Assembly: GCA_947087645.1 (NCBI GenBank)
Contig: CAMUDN010000013.1
Span: 1-19,264, forward strand
DNA: 19,264 nt
From: an uncultured Bulleidia sp.
GTDB taxonomy: Bacteria; Bacillota_I; Bacilli_A; Erysipelotrichales; Erysipelotrichaceae
Direction of reading: 5' to 3'
Shown here: positions 1-7,940 of the stretch, in pieces
How positions within the stretch are numbered: the first letter of the stretch is position 1
How the letters are laid out: each line of letters begins with the position of its first letter
Notes under the pieces: generated by a model
The model's input: only the letters and a program-made list of their open reading frames with translations
What the model was told of the DNA's origin: nothing
The model's database searches: none
Program-made: the position numbers and the translations under genes

Positions 1-607
1 CTTTATATTGTTTAGCTGGTGGTACTACTTCTTTTTTCTTTACTTCGATCTTTAAGTCACCACTTAAAACAATTGGATTTAAACCACTTGGATCATTGGA
101 AACAGGTATCGTCTTTGTCTCAACTGCTTTACCATTCATCGTTGCTGTAACAGTATATTCATCTTGAGACTTATTGATAATCTGTGCCATTACTTTTGTA
201 TTCTCATCATATTTCTGACCAGATACAACTTTCTTTGGCTCTCCTTTACCAATATTAAATATATTTAACTGCAATTGTGAATATGGATTATTTATTTCTA
301 CTTTATATTGTTTAGCTGGTGGTACTACTTCTTTCTTCTTTATTTCAAACTTCAAATCACCTGTTAAGTTAATTGCATCTAGCATAACTGGATCACTTGA
401 AACAGCTAAAGTCTTAGATAATACTTGCTTACCATTCTTTGTTGCTGTAACAATTAATTCAGCATTGGATTTATTTGTTATCTGTGTGAAAATAGGTGTT
501 TCTTCTTCATAAACATCATTAGCATCTAATTCATTTGGATCATCATCAAGATCAGCATCTAAGAAATGTACTTCCACATCATTATATGGATTGACTAATT
601 CTAATTT
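1..607 (-). repeat. Tandem B modules (two copies, about 300 bp each)
   Basis: Two successive copies of the B module. The junction sequence starting ctttatattgtttagctggt occurs at 1 and again at 301, almost unchanged for about 40 bp. The copy at 302-607 is the more divergent (LDADLDDDPNELDAND insert-like stretch). The copy at 2-301 closely matches the module at 1228-1500. Confidence 0.8.
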
Positions 608-3600
608 ATATTTCTTTGGTTGCTTAGCTATTTCAATGTACATATCATTCTTGACTGGTACACGCTTGAAAGTATATGCACTATGAGCATCTAACTTATG
701 ACGAACAATAACCCGTTTGCCACACTTAATAGCTACTGTTATTGGTTCATTTAAGCTTTCTACTTTAAGATCATGCCAATCAGCTGATAATTGCTTAGCT
801 AAAGGCTTATCACCATCATAAATTTTAGCTAATGAAGAATCACTTACTGTCACTGGATAATTAAAGTCAACATAATTCTTACCTGTCGTACCAACTGTAG
901 TTGTTACTTCGATATTACCTTCAATTTTATTTAAGCGATACCAAATCACATTATCATCATCAACTATTGGTTCAATACGTTTAATATCACGATCAACAAT
1001 AATCTTACCATTATAAACAACTTTTAAGTGAATATCTGTCGCATAGTTAGATGTATAAATATAAACTTTATTATCTTTCTTTAATAAATCATTATTATTA
1101 TATTCATCTAAATCTTCTGTATCTGGATTAAACACATGTAAGCCATTTACAATACCTGGCTTATTAGCTTTAGCTGCTTGATCATCAATTGTTAATTTAT
1201 AAGTTCCTCTTGGTAATACTTCTTTCTTCTTTACTTCGATCTTTAAATCACCACTTAGAACAATTGGATTTAAACCATTTGGATCACTTGAAACAGGTAT
1301 TGTCTTTGTCTCAACTGCTTTACCATTCATCGTTGCTGTAACAGTTAATTCAGAATTGGATTTATTTATTATACGTGTAAATATTTGTGAATTTTCTTTT
1401 ATTTGTTCACCACTAACAACTGGTAAAGGCTTTCCTGTACAGAATGATGATACTTCTACATCACTGTATGGATTTATAATTTCAACTTTATGTTTCTTAA
1501 CTATTGGTGGTACTACTTCTTTTTTCTTTACTTCTATCTTTAAGTCACCACTTAAAACAATTGGATTTAAACCATTTGGATCATTTGAAACAGGTATTGT
1601 CTTTTCTTCTACAACTTGACCATCTTTAGTTGCAGTAACAATCAATTCTGCATTAGATCTATTAATAATCTGGGTATAAATCTTTGTATTCTCATCATAT
1701 TTCTGACCAGATACAACCGGTTTAACATCTGTACCATTAATATTACTAATCTTTGTTTCTACATCAGAATATGAATTATTTACTTCTACTTTATACTGTT
1801 TGCTAGGGCTAAGAGCCAAACTATTCATTTCAATATTGATTACGTTCTTAGCTGGGAAATTCTGGAAGACATAAGTCTTATTTGCTTCTAATCTTACTTT
1901 CTTGATAAAGCGATATTTCTTACCTAAGCGAGCAGTCAATTCAATAGGCTCATTTCCTACTGTAACTTTTAATTCATGCAATTCAGCTAATACCTTATCT
2001 CCAATTGGTTGATTATCGACATAAATCTTAGCTAAATTACTATTTTTAATCGTTACTGGATAATAAAGATCAACAAAGTTTCTACCTGTCTTACCAACTG
2101 TTGTCGTAACTTCAACATCACCTTCAACATCAATATGGTAATAAATTAATTTTCTTTCAGCTTCTGCATTTTGAGCAGGGAAAACATCACAATCACGATC
2201 AACAATTACTTTACCATTATGAACAATCTTTAAATGAATATCTGTTACATTGTTATATGGATAAACAACAATCTTATCACCTTTTTTAATTGTGGCATTA
2301 TTCTCATACTCATCATAATCATCCGTTACAGGATTATATATTGGATTATATACATGTAAATTATTAAAACATGTTCTTTGATCAGCTACGGATGCTCCAT
2401 TATGAATTGTTAATTTATAAGTCTGCCGTGGTATTGAAGGCGTTGGATGTGGAGTTGGTGTTGGTACTACTGGAGATGGACTTGGACTTGGGCTTGGGCT
2501 TGGCGATGGAGATGGTTCTGGAGCTGGACTTGGATGATATGTACTACCTGATTCCTGATCAACTTCCAAAACATATGTCAAATTATCTGATAAAACAATC
2601 TCTCTAATACCAAAATATGTAGCATCATCATTAGCTGGTTTTGGATTAATAATAACTGATTTATAAACCCGACCATTTAAAATAGCTGTTAAACGCAAAC
2701 GTAAATCAGAACGATTGATAACACGACTAAAGACAAACATATCTCTTGGATAATGATTGCCTGAAACAATATCATAAATATTATGATCCGTATCAACATG
2801 TCTAACATCTAATGTTATACGACTATCATTAGCTACTCTATTAATAATTGTAACTATTGGATCACTATCATTTGCCTGTGCTCCGGCAACTACTTGTCCT
2901 GCTCTTACCCGATTTGTCGTATCATTTGGATTAAATGTACCACCTAATTTTTCAACTTCTTTCTTATTTAAAGGACGATAAATGAAATAAACATCACCAT
3001 CTACTTTAACATTTTTGAAAGTATAAGTTTGATTACCTAAAATATCAGCTGTCCCAATCCGCCGATCATTAATCTTAAGAATTGCTTTTACACCATTGTG
3101 TTTAGCTTTAACTGTTATATCATAAGTACCAAAATGAATATCATCAAAAGTCTGTAATTCTTTATTACCAACATATGCAGTAGCTAATTCATCATTATTT
3201 ATTCTAATTGTACCAATATGATTCTTGGCTTTAGAATTAACCACCCACGTTTCAACTTTGACATCACCTTCTACTTTAAATTTAATTTTTTCAACATCTT
3301 TATCCGATTTTAAAATAGGATAATCTTTATCAACGATAACTTTACCATTATGAGTTACTTTTAAATGTTCTTCACTAGCTAAGTTATACACAAAAATAGA
3401 CAGATGTGTACCATATGGAACTTCTGCTCCATCAACATAATCTTCTTTATCCTTTGTCGTATAATCATAAACATGAAGACCATTTACTCGATAATTAGTA
3501 TCTGCTAAGCCGGCTTTATCATCTATTGTGATAAGTGCCATATGTTCTTTTTTACGCTCAGCAGCTAATTCATCATCACTCTTTCTATTAACAGTGCTTT

Positions 3601-3724
3601 GAACATGATTATTATTAGCATGATATATGTGCGTAACGGTAATTGCACCAGCAACAATTACAACTGGTACAACTATCGAGAGTACAATATGCTTGTATAA
3701 TAGTTGCATCACTTTTTTCAACAT
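1..3724 (-). CDS. Large repeat-built cell-surface protein, N-terminal part (runs off the left edge)
   Basis: The frame is open from an ATG at 3724 to the window edge: 1241 codons with no stop. A GGGAGG ribosome site lies 6 nt before the ATG. Residues about 12-31 form a hydrophobic segment (VLSIVVPVVIVAGAITV) after Lys residues, which fits a signal anchor or uncleaved signal peptide. The rest is hydrophilic and modular. A modules start near residues 64, 439 and 837, each with a core like TDIHLKVVYNGKIIVDRD followed by EGDVEVTTTVG. B modules of about 100 residues contain KVEINNPYS, SGQKYDENTK, TATMNGKAVETKTIPVS and LSGDLKIEVKKKEVVPP. A Ser-Pro linker covers about residues 396-431. A role as an adhesin or extracellular stalk is inferred from this architecture; I recognise no catalytic or named binding domain. 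The C-terminus lies outside the window, so any LPXTG-type or other anchor cannot be judged. Confidence 0.85.
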   Translation of the reverse strand, partial: MLKKVMQLLYKHIVLSIVVPVVIVAGAITVTHIYHANNNHVQSTVNRKSDDELAAERKKEHMALITIDDKAGLADTNYRVNGLHVYDYTTKDKEDYVDGAEVPYGTHLSIFVYNLASEEHLKVTHNGKVIVDKDYPILKSDKDVEKIKFKVEGDVKVETWVVNSKAKNHIGTIRINNDELATAYVGNKELQTFDDIHFGTYDITVKAKHNGVKAILKINDRRIGTADILGNQTYTFKNVKVDGDVYFIYRPLNKKEVEKLGGTFNPNDTTNRVRAGQVVAGAQANDSDPIVTIINRVANDSRITLDVRHVDTDHNIYDIVSGNHYPRDMFVFSRVINRSDLRLRLTAILNGRVYKSVIINPKPANDDATYFGIREIVLSDNLTYVLEVDQESGSTYHPSPAPEPSPSPSPSPSPSPSPVVPTPTPHPTPSIPRQTYKLTIHNGASVADQRTCFNNLHVYNPIYNPVTDDYDEYENNATIKKGDKIVVYPYNNVTDIHLKIVHNGKVIVDRDCDVFPAQNAEAERKLIYYHIDVEGDVEVTTTVGKTGRNFVDLYYPVTIKNSNLAKIYVDNQPIGDKVLAELHELKVTVGNEPIELTARLGKKYRFIKKVRLEANKTYVFQNFPAKNVINIEMNSLALSPSKQYKVEVNNSYSDVETKISNINGTDVKPVVSGQKYDENTKIYTQIINRSNAELIVTATKDGQVVEEKTIPVSNDPNGLNPIVLSGDLKIEVKKKEVVPPIVKKHKVEIINPYSDVEVSSFCTGKPLPVVSGEQIKENSQIFTRIINKSNSELTVTATMNGKAVETKTIPVSSDPNGLNPIVLSGDLKIEVKKKEVLPRGTYKLTIDDQAAKANKPGIVNGLHVFNPDTEDLDEYNNNDLLKKDNKVYIYTSNYATDIHLKVVYNGKIIVDRDIKRIEPIVDDDNVIWYRLNKIEGNIEVTTTVGTTGKNYVDFNYPVTVSDSSLAKIYDGDKPLAKQLSADWHDLKVESLNEPITVAIKCGKRVIVRHKLDAHSAYTFKRVPVKNDMYIEIAKQPKKYKLELVNPYNDVEVHFLDADLDDDPNELDANDVYEEETPIFTQITNKSNAELIVTATKNGKQVLSKTLAVSSDPVMLDAINLTGDLKFEIKKKEVVPPAKQYKVEINNPYSQLQLNIFNIGKGEPKKVVSGQKYDENTKVMAQIINKSQDEYTVTATMNGKAVETKTIPVSNDPSGLNPIVLSGDLKIEVKKKEVVPPAKQYK
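608..1227 (-). repeat. A module, third copy
   Basis: About 205 residues beginning YKLTIDDQAAKANK and containing VNGLHVFNPD, ATDIHLKVVYNGK, EGNIEVTTTVGTTG and a YPVTVSDSSLAKIY segment. The copy at 1798-2433 matches along its length (YKLTIHNGASV, VTDIHLKIVHNGK, EGDVEVTTTVGKTG, YPVTIKNSNLAKIY). Boundaries are approximate. Confidence 0.7.
1228..1797 (-). repeat. Tandem B modules (two copies)
   Basis: Two B modules in tandem. The stretch about 1246-1347 matches about 52-152 with only a few differences over 100 bp. The stretch about 1543-1600 is also nearly identical to about 52-110. Such identity between modules of one gene suggests recent duplication or gene conversion. Confidence 0.8.
1798..2433 (-). 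repeat. A module, second copy
   Basis: Second copy of the long A module, directly C-terminal to the Ser-Pro linker. It shares NNLHVYNP, DIHLKIVHNGKVIVDRD and EGDVEVTTTVGKTGRN with the copy at 608-1227. Boundaries are approximate. Confidence 0.7.
2434..2540 (-). repeat. Ser-Pro-rich linker coded by hexamer repeats
   Basis: Encodes alternating Ser-Pro pairs followed by VVPTPTPHPTPSIP, about residues 396-431. On the plus strand it appears as repeated TGGACT/TGGGCT hexamers. It separates the N-terminal A-B block from the next one, as an extended spacer would in a wall-spanning protein. The hexamer run is a likely site of length change. Confidence 0.8.
2950..3540 (-). repeat. A module, first (divergent) copy
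   Basis: The N-terminal copy of the A module starts near MALITIDDKAG. It keeps VNGLHVYDY, EEHLKVTHNGKVIVDKD, VEGDVKVETWV and a late VDGDVYFIY segment. It is more divergent than the other two copies. A divergent B-like module (LDVRHVDTDHNIYDIVSGN) follows at about 2551-2840. Confidence 0.55.
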
Positions 3725-3757
3725 AAATGCCCTCCCTTGATTAGTTATGACTAACCA
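3725..3757 (-). promoter_or_regulatory. Ribosome site and small leader hairpin of the surface-protein gene
   Basis: The plus-strand sequence 3738-3757 can fold in the minus-strand transcript into an 8-bp stem (one G-U pair) with a 4-nt CAUA loop. It stands directly before the GGGAGG ribosome site at 3731-3736. It could stabilise the 5' end or affect ribosome access. A TATGAT at about 3763-3768 could be a -10 box, but I see no good -35. Confidence 0.35.
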
Positions 3758-3837
3758 CCTATCATATTGTGTTTTAACATATTACCTTTAAAAAAGCAAA
3801 TAAAACGTTTACATTAAAACTTGACCTTAATACGATA

Positions 3838-3868
3838 AATATAAAAAGAACAGTAAAAACTGTTCTTT
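3838..3868 (-). terminator. Intrinsic terminator after the GDPD gene
   Basis: A perfect 9-bp stem AAAGAACAG / CTGTTCTTT (3845-3853 with 3860-3868) with a 6-nt loop is followed on the minus strand by TTATATTT. It lies about 30 nt past the GDPD stop codon and closes the tldD-to-GDPD gene run before the surface-protein gene. Confidence 0.85.
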
Positions 3869-3899
3869 AATAAGTTTATTTTTTCTTTTAAACAATTAC

Positions 3900-5651
3900 T
3901 TACCTTTCTTCACGCATCGCTATCAAACGAAAAATCAGATCATAATATGATTCTTTAACTACTGAATTTACTATTTTATCTAAAGTCTTAACATCATCAG
4001 TTAATATACCATCAACACCACTATACATTAATCTTTCCATTTCACTTTTTTTATTAATTGTCCAAACATATACCTCTTTACCTTGTTTACTAGCTGATAA
4101 AGCAAATAAAGTATTATAACTAAATTCTTCAACAACATAGAAATCAACTGGTAAATCTTGTAATAACCCCCATTGAATAGGAATAATATATCCCGTCTTT
4201 ATTTCGGGATGATCTTTTTTAACCAACTTTAAAAGATCTAAATCTAAAGAAATAATCCTATTATCAGACAAATGATCACTGCTTAAATATTCTTTCATAA
4301 AATTTTGATAATATTCTTGACGATCATTATGATATAACTTTAATTCAATAAATAACGGTTGCTTTATTTGCTTAGATAATGCTAAATATTCTTTTAAATC
4401 AGCTATATATGTACTTTCGTTATTTTCATTAAAAATTTTAATCGTTTTTAATTCTTTAAGTGTCATCTGAGAAATTTTTTCTTTACGATTAGCTAACCTT
4501 CTTAGACTTTTATCATGAAAAACAACAAAATGTTTATCTTTTGTCATGACCACATCCATTTCCACAAAATCTGCTTTTTCTTTCTTAGCTGCTTTTAAAG
4601 CTGGTAAAGAATTTTCTACAAAATTATTACTATCACCTCGATGAGATATTTTAAGAACTTGTCGATTTTCTTTCAAAACAGATAGTTGTGATTGATTTAA
4701 AAAAGCTACAATACTAAAACCAATAATAAAAATCCACCAGTGAATATTAAAATAAAATGGTCGTTTTTGCAAAGACGGAAAAGAACAAGCAAAATCTTCT
4801 ACAATTTTTTGTGCCATAAAATATATCAAACCAAATTTAACTAATAAATTAATTGCATAATAATTAGCTTCTAAAATAGTATAAATAATACTAGCTTTTA
4901 ACAATGAACTTTTAGCTGGATCTAAAATAGAAATAATAAAAGCAGCTATTAAAGTCACAGAAAAAGTTAATAACATTGTTAAGATAATAAATTTAATTAT
5001 TTTATATGTAATTGCTAAAAATTTATGTTTTGTAGCTCTTAAACTCGATATAAAAGATTCCTTCAAACCTTTATTAGTTAATGAAAAATATGGTAAAAAA
5101 TAAATCAATCGAATATTTAAATAAAAAACAACTGCTTGAAAAGACATATAACATAACATACTAAATGTACTTTTCATTAATTCATCACCAATAAAATCGG
5201 GAATTTTAAATTTAGATAATAATGTACTACTTAAGCCTAAATTAGCTAAAGGTATCATTAAAATTAAGTAAACTAAAAAGAAACCTATTTCAATTGAAAA
5301 TAATTGTCTTGCCTTCTTAATAATACGCTGATAAACAAATCTTCTTAACTGTCCCCAATGTAATTCATCTTTAACTGCATAAAGTAATAAAGTAAATTCA
5401 ATAAAAATAATTATACAAACAAATAAAAAGAAGACAAACAAAAAAAGAATAGCAAATGGATGACGATACAACTTAAAAAAATTTTCTTGATTCAATACCC
5501 ATAAACCCGAATATTGAAGTATTTTATTAAAACAAAAACCTAAAATACCTTTAGCTAAAATAGATAATGGATACAAGCATATGCTCATAGCTAGAAAGCG
5601 TAAAAAAGCATTAGCCCAGTTTTTTAATTTGTTAATTCTATTTTGCAACAT
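3900..5651 (-). CDS. Membrane-anchored glycerophosphodiester phosphodiesterase (GDPD with N-terminal membrane domain)
   Basis: 583 residues. The first ~325 contain about six to eight hydrophobic segments (for example 66-92, 121-141, 215-241, 304-318), as in the GDPD-associated membrane domain (GPDPase_memb family). From ~333 there is a cytoplasm- or surface-facing GDPD TIM barrel: ISHRGD (His337, Arg338), ENSLP (Glu346), VEMDV (Glu364, Asp366) and VFHD (His379, the catalytic acid/base), ending in VYVWTINK and VDGILTDD. The family hydrolyses glycerophosphodiesters to glycerol 3-phosphate and an alcohol; the two-part form is thought to act on lipid or teichoic-acid-derived substrates. It starts 7 nt after the sirtuin stop. 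The nearest SD-like AAGGAT is about 20 nt upstream, so translation is probably coupled. All core catalytic residues are present. Confidence 0.93.
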   Translation of the reverse strand: MLQNRINKLKNWANAFLRFLAMSICLYPLSILAKGILGFCFNKILQYSGLWVLNQENFFKLYRHPFAILFLFVFFLFVCIIIFIEFTLLLYAVKDELHWGQLRRFVYQRIIKKARQLFSIEIGFFLVYLILMIPLANLGLSSTLLSKFKIPDFIGDELMKSTFSMLCYMSFQAVVFYLNIRLIYFLPYFSLTNKGLKESFISSLRATKHKFLAITYKIIKFIILTMLLTFSVTLIAAFIISILDPAKSSLLKASIIYTILEANYYAINLLVKFGLIYFMAQKIVEDFACSFPSLQKRPFYFNIHWWIFIIGFSIVAFLNQSQLSVLKENRQVLKISHRGDSNNFVENSLPALKAAKKEKADFVEMDVVMTKDKHFVVFHDKSLRRLANRKEKISQMTLKELKTIKIFNENNESTYIADLKEYLALSKQIKQPLFIELKLYHNDRQEYYQNFMKEYLSSDHLSDNRIISLDLDLLKLVKKDHPEIKTGYIIPIQWGLLQDLPVDFYVVEEFSYNTLFALSASKQGKEVYVWTINKKSEMERLMYSGVDGILTDDVKTLDKIVNSVVKESYYDLIFRLIAMREER

Positions 5652-5658
5652 ATTTAAA

Positions 5659-6390
5659 CTATATCATAATATCCTTAAAAATATTTTTAAACTCATCATG
5701 TATCACCATATTTGCATATTTATCATATGGTGTTTGCTCACGATTAATTAAAATCAATGTATCACCTAGGAAATAGTTTAATAAATTAGCAGCTGGATAA
5801 ACGGCCAATGAAGTCCCTAAAACAACACATGTATCTGCTTTTTTTAAAGCTTCTATACTTTGCCATAAAACATCTTCAGCTAATGCTTCACCATATAAAA
5901 CAACATCCGGTTTAACAATATGATGACATTTAGTACAAAGTGGAATACCTTTACTATTAACTATATATTCCACCGGATAAAATTGATGACAATTAACACA
6001 ATAATTACGTAATACCGAACCATGTAATTCATATACTCTTTTTGAACCTGCTAATTGATGCAAACCATCTATGTTCTGAGTAATAACACTTACATCTTTA
6101 CCACTTTGTTCATATTCTTTAATAAAATTATGAACAATTGAAGGTTGAACATCTAAATAAAGCATTTTTTTACGGTAAAAAGCATAAAATTCTTCCGTCT
6201 TTGTTTGAAAAAAGCGATGACTTAATATCTCTTCTGGCGGGTAAGCATATTGTTGATTATATAAACCATCTTGACTACGAAAATCTGGTATACCACTGTC
6301 TGTTGAAACACCTGCTCCTGTAAAAAAGACAATCTTTTGTGCTTTCTTAAGCTCCTTTTTTAAGTTTCTTCTTTCTTCTGTTATGGACAT
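5659..6390 (-). CDS. NAD-dependent protein deacylase, sirtuin family (CobB/SrtN type)
   Basis: 243 residues, the normal length for a bacterial sirtuin. It contains GAGVSTDSGIPDFR (25-38, NAD binding), TQNIDGLH (104-111), ELHG with catalytic His123, a four-cysteine zinc site (Cys131, Cys134, Cys152, Cys155), PDVVLYGE (161-168) and GTSLAVYP (192-199). The family removes acyl groups from lysines, using NAD+ and releasing nicotinamide and O-acyl-ADP-ribose. An AAAGGAG site lies about 7 nt before the ATG. It is the fourth gene of the minus-strand run, 53 nt after the M32 gene and 7 nt before the GDPD gene. The Tyr/Arg pair that marks desuccinylases is not apparent, so I favour a deacetylase. Confidence 0.95.
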   Translation of the reverse strand: MSITEERRNLKKELKKAQKIVFFTGAGVSTDSGIPDFRSQDGLYNQQYAYPPEEILSHRFFQTKTEEFYAFYRKKMLYLDVQPSIVHNFIKEYEQSGKDVSVITQNIDGLHQLAGSKRVYELHGSVLRNYCVNCHQFYPVEYIVNSKGIPLCTKCHHIVKPDVVLYGEALAEDVLWQSIEALKKADTCVVLGTSLAVYPAANLLNYFLGDTLILINREQTPYDKYANMVIHDEFKNIFKDIMI

Positions 6391-6411
6391 ATTTAAACTC
6401 CTTTATATGCA

Positions 6412-6448
6412 CATAAAGTGATTTCATCATTTATGAAATCACTTTATG
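6412..6448 (-). promoter_or_regulatory. Perfect 16-bp hairpin at the M32 stop codon
   Basis: 6412-6427 is the exact reverse complement of 6433-6448, with a 5-nt loop. On the minus strand the stem begins at the TAA stop of the carboxypeptidase gene and ends 21 nt before the sirtuin ATG. No T-run follows, so it is not a typical intrinsic terminator. The sirtuin ribosome site stays outside the stem. It could be a transcript-processing or 3'-end-protecting element that sets the ratio of upstream to downstream genes. Confidence 0.7.
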
Positions 6449-7940
6449 ATAAATTATAAAGCTTACTAAATTTATGTTTTAAGTAAGTAATATAATACTT
6501 AATATTAAATTTTTCGCCTGTACATTTTTGTAAAAGCTCTTGAAAACTCAAAGCTGCCCCATATTGATGAACATTTTCTTTTAGCCAATCCGTAAGTAAA
6601 CTAAATTGATCATTCACTAATACTTTTTGAACATCAACTTCTTTTTCTAAACGATGAAAAATTTGCGCCGCAATAGCTGAACCTAATGCATATGTTGGAA
6701 AATAACCAAAATTACCTGATGACCAATGCACATCCTGTAAAATACCTTGACTTGCTTTAGTTGCCGAAACACCTAAATATGCCTGATATTTTTCATTCCA
6801 TAAATCTTCTAATCGATCAACACTTAAATTATTTATAAAAATCTCTTTTTCTAATTCATAGCGAATTAAGATATGAATTGGATAAGTTAACTCATCTGCT
6901 TCTGTTCGTACTAATGATGCTTCAACTTTATTAATCGCTCTTACAAAATCAGCTAACGGAATATCACTTAATTGTTCTTTAAATATAGATTGTAATTTAG
7001 GATATAAGAAATGCCAAAAATTTTCACTTCGTCCTAAATAATTTTCTAATAAACGTGATTGTGATTCATGCATACCCATTTTGATTGAGCGTAACAAAAT
7101 TGTACCATCATATTTAGGATTTACTTGATGTTCATAATAAGCATGTCCACATTCATGCACAGTTGATAAAACAGCACTGATGGGATTATTACTAATATAT
7201 TTCGTTGTTGTTCTTAAATCATTTTCACAAATGCCAGTTGTAAAAGGATGCTCTGATTCATTTTGATATCCCCAATCATGCGTATAATTAATGTATTTGA
7301 GAACAATTGCCATAAATTCTTTTTGCTTTAAAATAGCATAATCTTGATGTAAAAAAGAATCATCTATTTGTTTTGCTTGTTGAACTTTTTTAATAAAAGG
7401 TAGTAATTCTTCTTTTATAGTGCTAAAAAAATCATCATAAAAAGCAATACCAACTTCACTTTCATTATCATTTAATAACTGCTCATAAATATTTTGTGAA
7501 CTACCTCGATAACTAATTAATTGTTTACTATTTTCAATCATTTTTTCTAAATAAGGTTTAAAAAGATTGTAATTATCTTGTTTTTTAGCCTTTAACCAAG
7601 CATTAAAAGATACATTACATGTTGCTACATGTTGTACATAAAAATCATTAGGGACAGCCTTATATTTAGCTAACATTTCTAATTCAAGCTTAATTTCTTT
7701 AGCTAAATCACAAGGTAAATCAAATGTTAATAAATCTTTCATTACATGTAACATTTGTTCGTCTTGTTGTAATTTAAAAACTTCTCCTGATAAATAAGCA
7801 AAACGTGGATCACGATATTCTGCTCCTTTGCTTGGAGCATTGGTTTGCTTATCAATATTCATAATAGTTAAAGCCATTTCATAAGCCGAGCACTTAAAGC
7901 GCCAATCTTTATAGCATTTTATAAGTTCCTCTTTAGTCAT
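6444..7940 (-). CDS. M32-family metallocarboxypeptidase (thermostable carboxypeptidase 1 type)
   Basis: About 498 residues, the full family length. The zinc site is TVHECGHAYYEHQ (HExxH), followed about 25 residues later by MHESQSRLLEN, whose Glu is the third ligand. RTEADELTYPIHI and VHWSSGNFGYFPTYALG are further M32 signatures. The family removes C-terminal amino acids one at a time with broad specificity, in the cytoplasm. An in-frame GTG lies at 7949, but the AGGTG that would serve as ribosome site overlaps that codon and sits 6 nt before the ATG at 7940, so I choose the ATG (MTKEEL). The ATG overlaps the tldE stop by 8 bp, which indicates translational coupling with the TldD/TldE protease genes. 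Confidence 0.93.
   Translation of the reverse strand: MTKEELIKCYKDWRFKCSAYEMALTIMNIDKQTNAPSKGAEYRDPRFAYLSGEVFKLQQDEQMLHVMKDLLTFDLPCDLAKEIKLELEMLAKYKAVPNDFYVQHVATCNVSFNAWLKAKKQDNYNLFKPYLEKMIENSKQLISYRGSSQNIYEQLLNDNESEVGIAFYDDFFSTIKEELLPFIKKVQQAKQIDDSFLHQDYAILKQKEFMAIVLKYINYTHDWGYQNESEHPFTTGICENDLRTTTKYISNNPISAVLSTVHECGHAYYEHQVNPKYDGTILLRSIKMGMHESQSRLLENYLGRSENFWHFLYPKLQSIFKEQLSDIPLADFVRAINKVEASLVRTEADELTYPIHILIRYELEKEIFINNLSVDRLEDLWNEKYQAYLGVSATKASQGILQDVHWSSGNFGYFPTYALGSAIAAQIFHRLEKEVDVQKVLVNDQFSLLTDWLKENVHQYGAALSFQELLQKCTGEKFNIKYYITYLKHKFSKLYNLS

Noticed and set aside
1..1800. CRISPR array
   Set aside because: The repeats are about 300 bp, in frame and coding; there are no short repeats with unique spacers.
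1356..2607. Plus-strand open frames at 1356-1619 and 2371-2607
   Set aside because: They lie opposite the repeat-coding gene. Their composition follows its complement (for example the LDLGLGL run mirrors the Ser-Pro linker), and they lack ribosome sites.
6138..6323. Plus-strand open frame inside the sirtuin gene
   Set aside because: It is antisense to a full sirtuin with all motifs and has no start signals.
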